This document shows positions 55,258 to 64,000 of a DNA stretch of 64,000 nucleotides, piece after piece. Position numbers and translations under genes: made by a program. Source of the stretch: Cephalotus follicularis (lineage: Eukaryota; Streptophyta; Magnoliopsida; Oxalidales; Cephalotaceae); assembly GCA_001972305.1 (NCBI GenBank), contig BDDD01002117.1, positions 1 to 64,000 on the forward strand, in the 5' to 3' direction. The notes under the pieces are model-generated. The model saw nothing but the letters and a program-made list of their open reading frames with translations. It was not told the DNA's origin and did not search any database. How positions within the stretch are numbered: position 1 is the stretch's first letter; each line of letters opens with the position of its first letter.

Positions 55258-56478
55258 TGTAACACCCCCATACGGTGGGAGTCATCACAGGTCATAATAC
55301 ATAACCTATAGTAACATAGCATAAATTTAACTGAACATAAACAATCTTTATTAGCCAAAACGTGGAGGTCATAGCATTACTGAAAAACTATTCAGAACAT
55401 AAAACTTAACATATGTCAAAAGTCAAATACCGAAACATAAAACAAAATAGCATATTGTTCAACATGGAATAGCATATTGGCAGTGGTTAACTTCAAGAGA
55501 AAGAATGAAAGAGCCTGTAACATATGCATACATATAAGTCCAATTTTCTGTCCACTACCACTTGCAGACATTAAAACCAGATTATAACATATCCATGGTG
55601 TTTAAAGCATGCTAACAGGCTTAGAAATACAATGACAGAACATATAAAATTTCAGGGACCAAAACTAATTTTAACACCCTATTCGGCATGAAAACAACAT
55701 AACAAAATGGAATAAACCATCACAGCAGGATTCACTAACCTCTAATTGTATTAAGAACCCAGAAACAACAGAAAGAATACCACTGAACAATTGTTAGCCA
55801 GTCGTGCAACAAGAACAAAGGAGAATACAACATAACTCAAAGCTTGCCAAGAAAAGTATAACCAAAAGACAACAAAAGACACAAGAACACAACAATTCCA
55901 ACTTGCAATTTCGGCAGTGACAGGCTTTGGAATTCGGTTGACATATCACAATGACAAAGGCATTCTTAAACGGGAAAAAGAAGAGAGAATAGAGGGAAGA
56001 ATAATGAATTTAGAAACGTAATCTGATCACATATGGAAGAAGAGAAGATTTCCAGGCAATAAGAATGAAAAAAATAGATTGAAAACGTGTGAGGAGATTG
56101 GGAAAGAGAGAGTTACGGGAGAAAGAGAGGGAAGAAAGAAGGAAAGAAAAAGAATAAGTAAAAGAAAAGAATAAATAAATAAATAAATAAAATAATAGAA
56201 ATTAAGAGATTTTTAAAATAGAAGAAAGGGGAATTGTTTTAATAATTTCAAAATTGTAAAATAGAATAAAGTTTTAATAAAATAAAAGTTATGAACATAG
56301 GCCCAACCCAAAATTGCATTAACATATCCAAAATTCAGGCTAGCATCAAACAACCCAAATCACATAAGCCCAAGACACAGGGCAACCGGACTTAAAAATA
56401 AACAAATTAAAAAGCCCGAAAACAAACATATATATAAAAGTCCGCAAAACACATATACGAACAAGCAGGGTATTACAT
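55258..56478 (-). repeat. 3' LTR of gypsy F (short form)
   Basis: Ends TGTAACACCCCC and GCAGGGTATTACA, 1221 bp. It matches both outer parts of the 61222-63995 LTR but contains neither the CCTATGG stem nor the palindrome array. The minus-strand tract AAGGTGGGGTGGA borders it. Confidence 0.88.
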
Positions 56479-56488
56479 CCACCCCACC

Positions 56489-57424
56489 TTAAAAAGGATT
56501 TCGTCCCGAAATCGCAAACATACACATACCTAGACCAAACAAGTGTGGATATCGCTCCCGAAAATGCTCCTCCAGCTCCCAAGTGGCCTCACGTTCGGGA
56601 TGATTTCTCCACAAAACTTTCACAAAAGAAACGGTCTTGCTACATGTCACCCGCACCTGTCTGTCCAGAAGAGCCTTAGCCTCCTTGTCACAAGATAGAT
56701 CCTCCCGAATACTGTCCAACGGATAGTGAACCACATGCAGGGGATGATACTGATAACCCCTCAACAAAGACACGTGGAACACGTTATGGACGTGTGCTAA
56801 CTGCGGAGGCAAAGCTAACCAATAAGCAACCGCGCCTATCTTCTCCAGAACTTCGAAAGGCCCGATAAACCGTGGACTCAACTTTCCTTTCAGCCCAAAA
56901 CGTCGGACTCCTTTCCAAGGTGAAACATTCAAGAACACATGTTCACCTACCTTGAACTCCAAGTGCCTCCGATGTCTGTCCGCATAACTTTTCTGTCGAG
57001 ATTGAGCTGCTTTCCTCCCTTGCTATTGCCACTTTCTCGGTAGTGATCTGCACTAGCTCGGGTCCCTCGATAACTCACTCTCCAACCTCATCCCAACATG
57101 TCGGAGCTCAACACTTCCTTCCATAAAGAGCTTCAAATGGAGCCATATCGATGCTAGTGTGCCAACTGTTGTTGTAGGCAAACTCTACCAAGCTCAAATA
57201 CTCGTCCCAGTTCCTAGTCCACTCCAATGCACAAGACCTCAACATATCCTCCAAGGTCTGGATGGTCCTCTCCATCTGCCCATCTGTCTGTGGATGGAAA
57301 GCTGTACTGTAACTGAGCCTAGTCCTTTCCAAAACCGCGAAGTGAAACGAGGATCCCTATCCAAAACAATGGATACCAGAGTCCCATGTAGTCTCACAAT
57401 CTCCTGCTGAAACACTTCAGCCAA
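56489..57424 (-). pseudogene. pol: Gypsy F integrase and chromodomain
   Basis: Minus strand: core parts ([74 protein letters not shown]) at 57108-57424, then GEHVFLNVSPWKGVRRFGLKGKLSPRFIGPFEVLEKI and the chromodomain FVKVLWRNHPEREATWELEE at 56489-56962. This layout defines Tekay-like chromoviruses. Broken in about two places. Confidence 0.88.
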
Positions 57425-57589
57425 ACTATCAACAGAGAAGTCCTCTCAGATAGAGAAGAAGTGAGCCGATTTAGTTAATCGATCCACTACTACCCAGATA
57501 GCATCGTTCCTTCTGAAAGTTCTCGGCAAACCCGTAACAAAGTCCATCGATATGCTATCCCATTTCCATACTGGAACTTCCAAGGGCTG

Positions 57590-59556
57590 TTACAAACCAC
57601 TAGCACGCTGGTGCTCAATCTTAACCTGCTGACAGATCAAACACCTCCTAACATACTCCGCTCCTTCCTTTTTCATTCCATTCCACCAGAAGTTTTTCTT
57701 CAAGTCTCTATACATTTTCGTAGAACCCGAATGTATAGAAAATGGAGAACTATGTGCTTCTGACAAAACAGCATCTCTGATAGAAGAATCTGACGGAACA
57801 CACAACCGATTACCCAGCCATATCACACCATGCTCATCCATACGAAACTCTGATTGCTTACCCTTTTCAACATTCTGGACTAAGGCCCAAAGCTCACCAT
57901 CATCACTCTGAGTTGTCTTAATCCGAGATATAAGAGTAGGTTCTACATTTATTGTAGCAACACGACTTTCAGAACCCCGAACATACATATGTAAATCCAT
58001 CTGCTCCATATCAGCTATCAACTGCGGTTGAGTAAGCAAAGTAGCTACACTCCTAGAACTCTTCCGACTAAGAGCATCAGCTACCACATTTGCTTTACCA
58101 GGATGGTACTGAATATTCATATCATAGTCTTTAAGAAGTTCTAACCACCTCCTCTGACGCATGTTCAACTCTTTCTGCGTAAAGATATACTTGAGACTCT
58201 TATGATCGGTAAAGACGTCACAAGTTTCTCCGTACAAGTAGTGTCTCCAGATCTTCAACGCAAACACCACTGCTGCCAACTCGAGATCATGTGTAGGATA
58301 GTTCACTTCATAAGGCTTCAACTGTCTCGAAGCATTAGCTATCACATGACCGTGCAGCATCAAAACACACCCCAAACCTTTCTTAGAAGCATCACTGTAT
58401 ATCTGGTATCCACCCGACCCAGATGGTAAGCGAAGGATCGGTGCTGATGCAAGACCATTCTTCAGTTTCTCGAAGCTTGCTTCTCGCTCTTCATTCCATT
58501 CAAACTTAGCCCCCTTTCTCATAAGCTGAGTTAGTGGTAAGGCTATAAAGGAAAAGCCTTCCACAAATCGCCTATAGTATTAGCCAAACCCAAGAAGCTC
58601 CTAACCTTTGTCACTGTGGTAGGTCTCGGCCATTTAGTAATAGCCTCAACTTTAGCAGGATCTACACAGATACCTTCAGCTGTAACCACGTGACCCAAAA
58701 ATGCCACTTGTTCCAACCAGAACTCACACTTTGAGAACTTCGCGTATAGCTGATTCTTCCTCAGAATACCCAACACAATACGAAGTTGTTCTTCATGTTC
58801 TTCCTTCGACTTGGAATACACGAGAATGTCATCTATGAACACAATCACAAACTGGTCCAAGTACTCATCAAACACCCTATTCATCAGATCCATGAAAACT
58901 GTCGGTGGATTAGTGAGTCCGAACAGCATTACCAGAAACTCATAATGCCCATACCGAGTACGGAAAGCAGTTTTAGGCACGTCTTCATCCTTTATCTGAA
59001 ACTTATGATATCCCGATCTCAAATCGATCTTAGAGAAATATCGAGCACCTTGGAGTTGATCAAACAAGTCAGCAATCCTAGGCAAAGTGTATTTATTCGG
59101 AACAGTAATCCGATTCAACTCTCCGTAGTCTATGCACAGCCTCATAGACCTGTCTTTCTTCTTCACAAAAAGAACAGGAGCACCCCACGACGAAACACTA
59201 GGCCGAATGAAACGCCGATCTAACAGCTCTTGCAACTGTTCCTTCAACTCTTGCAGTTCCAACGGTGCCATCCTGTAAGGTGCCTTAGATAAAGGTGCCG
59301 CTCCAGGAATGAGTTCGATGGTAATCTCCACTTCCCGTTGCGGTTGCAAACCCGGTAACTCCTCCGGAAACACATCTGCAAACTCTCGTACCACAGGATA
59401 GTCTTCAAGACGAGGCTCAACCTTTGAGACATCCTTCACAACAGCTAAGAAACCTTCAGCGCCCTTAGCCACCAATATCCGAGCCTTCAAAGAAGATATA
59501 ACCTTCACTTTTTTTCTCGACTGTGAACCCTGACAAATAAAATCAGGTCCATTCAC
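57590..59556 (-). pseudogene. pol: Gypsy F reverse transcriptase, RNase H and integrase start
   Basis: Minus strand. RT at 58543-59556: [54 protein letters not shown] and the catalytic box FIDDILVYS, with both aspartates present, then [21 protein letters not shown]. RNase H at 57900-58560: [49 protein letters not shown]. The left end (57590-57700) has the zinc-binding start of integrase ([21 protein letters not shown]). This is the best preserved pol in the window, with few breaks. Confidence 0.9.
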
Positions 59557-59559
59557 ATC

Positions 59560-59993
59560 TCAAAACAGAACCCTCAAAGCACAGCAGTCAATCGTAGCCC
59601 GATGACGATCCAACCAGTTCATACCCAGAATCATATCGAAGTCATACATATCGATAAGAAGAAGATTCGCATCCCGAATCCGATCATCGAAAACAAGGGG
59701 ACAAGCATAAATAAACTCATATATCACAACAAAAGAACCCGTAGGGGTCGAAAGAACCAAAGCTGGATCAAGAAATTGTGAAGACATCCCAATATACCGA
59801 ACAAAAGACCTCGCTGCAACCAAGTGGGTCGATCCAGTATCATACAAAATATAAGCCCTACGGTTACCAACATAAATAAAGCCTGAAACAGTACCTGGTG
59901 CATTAGCAGCCCGCTGCGTTGTGATAGCAAGGACACGACCTCCCACATTGCGCTATCCAGGATCTGCATTGTTCCCCCTCCTTTCCTTCGCAC
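59560..59993 (-). pseudogene. pol: Gypsy F protease
   Basis: Minus strand: GTVSGFIYVGNRRAYILYDTGSTHLVAARSF, with the DTG triplet of retroviral-type aspartic proteases, then the landmark FDMILGMNWLDRHRATIDC, which precedes RT in gypsy pol. It processes the polyprotein. Confidence 0.88.
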
Positions 59994-61060
59994 GAGGATC
60001 AGGACAATCGTTCACGAAATGCCCTTTCTGACCACATACAAAACAGGCCCCGATAGCCTTGTAGCACACTCCCACTGGATGTTGTCTGCCGCAAACATCA
60101 CACTTGGAAATTTGGACATTCGGAGATCCCTTTGTCTGCCTCTGATCATTACTGGTCTGTTGCTGTCCCCGGTTATCATTCCTCCTTCCTCGTTTTCCAT
60201 TTCTATTCTTACTATTCTATCCAGAACCTTGCCCTTGGGACTCTCCCCTGTTTCTCTTCTTGTCACTTTCCTGACGAGCTTCCTGGAAATCTAGCCTCTC
60301 CAGCTCTATGTTATTCACTGCATTTGCCACTTCAGAAACATCAGCAAACCTGGTGTTAATCAGTTTACCCCTAAGCTGATAGTGTAACTTCCAGTTGAAC
60401 TTGTCAGCCTGCTCCAGTGCTGTCCTCGCCGCGAACCCAGCAAAACCAGCAAGCCTAGTTAAATGGGTCAGAAACTCCGAGTCCGACTCTCCATCCTTCT
60501 GTCTTGTATTGATGAACTCCCTGGCTTAAGCCTCCCTATCAGCAGCGGGAAAATACTGCTGATAGAAGACTTCGCAAAACTCCGACCAGGTCAAAGTCTC
60601 TGTATAGTTACCACCCTTAGCCAAACCCAGAGCCTTTCACCATTTCTGAGAATCACCCTCAAGCTTGTAAGCAGCTAACTTAACCTTCTACTTGTCACTA
60701 CAACCAAGCACATCAAAGATCTTGTCCATATGAGCAATCCAGTGCTCAACCTCCACAGGACTCACGGCTGAGCTGAAAGACTGCGGTCTCTGCTTCTGGA
60801 ACCGCTCAAGCCAGATATAAGCAGGTGTGTCAGTCCTGTCCCCAGCTTCGCTTCTCAACTGAACATCAGCTGGAGCATCCTCCTCAGCAACCGACTCCCT
60901 ACAGCCTTGTTCCTAATTCTACTAACTCATCACGCGTCGTACCTCATGAGCGACTGCCTGACGCACTAACTCTTCCATGGCAGGCTCATTTCTGACTTCT
61001 TGAGCCTCTACGGGTGCAGTCCTCTGAGCAGAGTTCCTTGTGCATACCATCTACGAAAAG
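59994..61060 (-). pseudogene. gag: Gypsy F gag with zinc knuckle
   Basis: Minus-strand traces of a retrotransposon gag: VEHWIAHMDKIFDVLGC around 60700-60760, SEFLTHLTRLAGFAG around 60440-60490, then INTRFADVSEVANAVNNIELERLDFQEARQ around 60280-60360, and knuckle CFVCGQKGHFVNDC (C-X2-C-X4-H-X4-C) near 60010-60050. Broken in several places; plus-strand open frames here are shadows. Confidence 0.75.
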
Positions 61061-61204
61061 GCACTCAAAACATAAAACATCACAAAGAACAAAGACCGAA
61101 ACAAAAAACATATCATAAAATCATAACTGAAACAGCCTAACCCAGTGCCTACCCAATCTCACAGGTCAAACCTAGTTAGGTCTTCTAAGGAAACAAAACC
61201 TAAT

Positions 61205-61216
61205 TCTCTAATACCA
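61205..61216 (-). other. Primer binding site of gypsy F
   Basis: Minus strand TGGTATTAGAGA, five bases inside the 5' LTR. It resembles the initiator tRNA-Met complement TGGTATCAGAGC with two differences. Confidence 0.75.
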
Positions 61217-61221
61217 CAATC

Positions 61222-63995
61222 TGTAACACCCCCGGACGGCGGGAGTCGTCACAGGTCATAATACAGAACCTATCGTAACATAGCATAACTTTAACTAAAC
61301 ATAAACATTATTTATTAGCCAAAACGTGGCGGTCATAGCATTACTGAAAAACTATTCAGAACATAAAACTTAACATATGTCAAAAGTCAAATACCGAAAC
61401 ATAAAACAAAATAGCATATTGTTCATGACCACTAAAAATCAAAGACACATAAGGATCACACTCCTAGGGATCCATGACATAAGGTGGCCAACTCTCATTC
61501 ACACATTCCCCCGTTGCTCCTGATAACCTGCCGCATGGAAAACAAAAACGCGGCTGAGCAAACCTCAGTACGGATAAGGAAACAAAAAGCAGTAAACGAT
61601 AAATTTAAAAGCATTAAAATTTCAATAAAATTCGTAACAGAAATCTTAAGAAATTAAAACAGTTTAATCATATTCGAATTTCCATAAAATACAAATTTTC
61701 ATATCTTTCGAAACATTTACGAAACATCTCAAAAACATCATCTCATGATTGATAAAGTCATATTGAGCCACATACATATCACATTTCATAACATAGATTG
61801 GCAAGGGAGGCGCTAATTCCACATGCCCACTAGAATTGCAGTGTACGACACTACACAAGTCAATTCTCACATATCATTCCATATCACATATCATATACTA
61901 GAATCAATTCATACGCCTCTATCATACATAGCGGATCCATAAATCCACCTCATGGGATTTATTCATAACATTCAGAGACGCCGTGAACTAATCACACCGT
62001 TGCGGAAGTGTCATGTCCCTGTGCCAGGCCTACGACATGCCTATGGTACGCCCCATAGGTGGGTACAATACTCAGTATTCAATCATTTAGAAAACATTGA
62101 TTTATCAAAATCCATTAAAAACACATAGATATGCTTTCACAACATATTTGACACTCGTTCACAACGATATCATAAAATACATTTCATAGTCAAAGCATCA
62201 ACTCATTTATTTTTCGTGATAAAGAGATGATCATTTCATAACATATCGTAACGTATCATAACATAAAAATAAAGTCAGGAACATTTAAATTCATAAAATG
62301 TCAAAAACAACTTCATTTCTGAAATATAATCCAGTCCATAAAACGAAGGAACATAGCATAAAACAAAACTGATTTCAGTTCGATAAAACCAGATAGCTAA
62401 AGAACGATAGAAATTCGTACCTTATGCGTTCACAAAAGCACTTACGGATAGATTGTTAATTCAACTCCCCTTTTGAAGCACAACAATCTAAAAGACACCC
62501 AAAATCATTCATATAAGGGTCTAAGAAACATTAGAGACATTAAACTGACTCATTACAGTGTTTAGAAAAGACCCGGATTCATTCAGAGAACAAACGGATC
62601 AAAACTGTTGAAAACAAAAATTTTTTGGGCAAAACAGGCGACTGTCACAAAGCTCCAGTCGACTGTGGAAGCTTTGTAGCCAACTATCCAATAGGGCCAG
62701 CCGACTACACAACAGAAACAGTCGAATGCTTTCATATGACAGCCGACTGCTCAACCAAACCAGCTGACTGTTCATATAAAAACAGCCGGCTGCTCAACCA
62801 AACCAGCCGACTGTTCTGGTCGACAGAATAGTAGAAACACAACATTTTCAATACAAAAACTACCCAAACATGAATGACATCATACTAGAGACATATGAAC
62901 ATATACATGAGACATTATATGATGTTTAGATGACACAAAAACATAGAATTGACATGGAATAGCATATTGGCAGTGGTTAACTTCAAGAGAAAGAATGAAA
63001 GAGCCTGTAACATATGCATACATATAAGTCCAATTTTCTGTCCACTACCACTTGTAGACATTAAAACTAGATTATAACATATCCATTGTGTTTAAAACAT
63101 GCTGATAGGATTAGAAATACAATGACAGAACATATAAAATTACAGGGACCAAAACCAATTTTAACACCCTATTCGGCATGAAAACAACATAAGAAAATGG
63201 AATAAACCATCACAGCATGATTCACTAACCTCTAAGAAACAGCAGAAAGAATACCACTGAACAATTGTTAACCGGCTGTGCAACAGGAACAAAGGACAAG
63301 ACAAGATAACTCAAAGCTTGCCAAAAAAAGCATAACCAAAAGACAACAAAAGACACCCACAAACCTGATATTGATGAAGAACGAATCAACACAAGAACAT
63401 AGCAATTCCAACTTGCGATTTCGGCAGTGACAGGCTTTGGAATTCGGTTCACATATCACAATGACAAAGGCATTCTTAAACGGGAAAAAGAAGAGAGAAT
63501 AGAGGGAAGAATAATGAATTTAGAAACATAATCTGATCACATAAGGAAGAAGAGAAGATTTTCAGGCAATAAGAATGGAAAAATAAGATTGAAAACGTGT
63601 GAGAAGATTAGGAAAGAGAGAGTTACGGGAGAAAAAGAGGGAAGAAAGAAGGAAAGAAAAAGAATAAGGAAAAGAAAAGAAATAAATAAATAAAATAAAA
63701 TAATAGAAATAATAGAAATTAAGAGATTTTTAAAATATAAGGAAAGGGAATTGTTTTAATAATTTCAAAATTGTAAAATAGAATAAAGTTTTAATAAAAT
63801 AAAAGTTATGAACATAGGCCCAACCCAACATCGCATTAACATATCCAAAATTCAGGTTAGTATCAAACAACCCAAATCACATAAGCCCAAGACACAGGGC
63901 AACCGGACTTAAAAATAAAACAAATTAAAAAGCCCAAAAACAAACATATATATAAAAGTCCGCAAAACACATATACGAACAAGCAGGGTATTACA
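61222..63995 (-). repeat. 5' LTR of gypsy F (long form)
   Basis: Ends TGTAACACCCCC and GCAGGGTATTACA, 2774 bp. It contains CTGAGCAAACCTCAG (about 61553-61567), the CCTATGG/CCATAGG stem (62040-62059), a TATA-like site (62508-62518, minus) and the palindrome array (62636-62813). The open frames at 62625-62831 and 63225-63459 are chance. Confidence 0.88.
62636..62813 (-). promoter_or_regulatory. 21-bp phased palindrome array in gypsy F 5' LTR (9 units)
   Basis: Units start at 62636, 62657, 62678, 62699, 62720, 62741, 62762, 62784 and 62805: six steps of exactly 21 in a row, then 22 and 21. Forms are AGTCGACTG, AGCCGACTG, AGCCGGCTG and AGCTGACTG. The array starts about 120 bases upstream (element sense) of the TATA-like site. 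It is the most regular gypsy array in the window. Confidence 0.85.
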
Positions 63996-64000
63996 GGTAA

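Larger units (their letters stand above)
55258..63995 (-). mobile_element. Full-length Ty3/gypsy Tekay-like chromovirus F
   Basis: It is 8738 bp with a perfect duplication GGTAA (55253-55257 and 63996-64000, the window end). LTRs are 55258-56478 and 61222-63995, unequal in length. Primer binding site near 61208-61216 and polypurine tract at 56479-56491. Minus strand: gag, knuckle, protease, RT, RNase H, integrase and chromodomain in order. LTRs look 95-96% identical over about 500 bases compared by eye. Structurally whole apart from the unequal LTRs; the coding region has several breaks. Inserted in the gypsy G LTR. Confidence 0.92.

Overview
The window looks like repeat-rich nuclear DNA of a flowering plant. 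It is AT-rich and consists almost entirely of LTR retrotransposons nested in one another. The families are plant ones: Sirevirus-type Ty1/copia elements (gag only, multiplied polypurine tracts, palindrome-rich LTRs), Tork/Angela-like Ty1/copia elements, and Tekay-like Ty3/gypsy chromoviruses (integrase followed by a chromodomain). I find no host gene, tRNA, rRNA or CRISPR array. All coding remains belong to the retroelements and are treated as fossils.

Layout. 1-255: fragment, perhaps the end of an Athila/Tat-type LTR. 256-9469 (+): a Sirevirus-like element with gag and an extra ORF but no pol, interrupted by a gypsy solo LTR (1687-4763). 9470-11091: unassigned repeat DNA. 11106-13348 (-): a copia LTR with its primer binding site. 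13349-13521: a sliver of gypsy RNase H. 13522-~22437 (-): gypsy element C with a solo LTR inside (17960-20063). ~22440-25021 and 25022-39030 (-): 3' LTR and internal region of copia A, split by full-length gypsy D (25434-35569, duplication CACAG). 39064-44133 (-): a copia LTR standing between copia A and copia B, itself holding a plus-strand gypsy solo LTR (39969-42530). 44134-53233 (-): internal region of copia B, split by a Sirevirus solo LTR (44725-46003, CTTCT) and by complete gag-only Sirevirus E (47048-51792, CCTTC). 53234-55257 (-): part of gypsy G's LTR, split by full-length gypsy F (55258-63995, GGTAA), whose right duplication is the last five bases of the window.

Main discovery candidate. 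Many of these LTRs, from both superfamilies, contain arrays of a short palindrome spaced by very nearly 21 bp, about two helical turns. I see three versions with a common TCGA centre: CAGTCGACTG (with the one-base variants CAGCCGACTG and CAGTCGGCTG), GCGTCGACGC, and ACATCGATGT. By eye there are about 108 units of the first version, in Sirevirus copia LTRs and in two Tekay gypsy LTR families, and once inside an element directly upstream of its extra ORF. Where a TATA-like box is visible, the array usually lies just upstream of it. Palindrome-rich cis regions are already known in Sirevirus LTRs. The same motif and spacing in unrelated gypsy LTRs, the existence of three versions, and the 21-bp phasing are what look new.

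Age, from eye comparison of short LTR stretches (not computed): gypsy D and F roughly 94-96% identical between LTRs, the first Sirevirus about 94%, Sirevirus E about 87% and so older. Each nested element is younger than its host.
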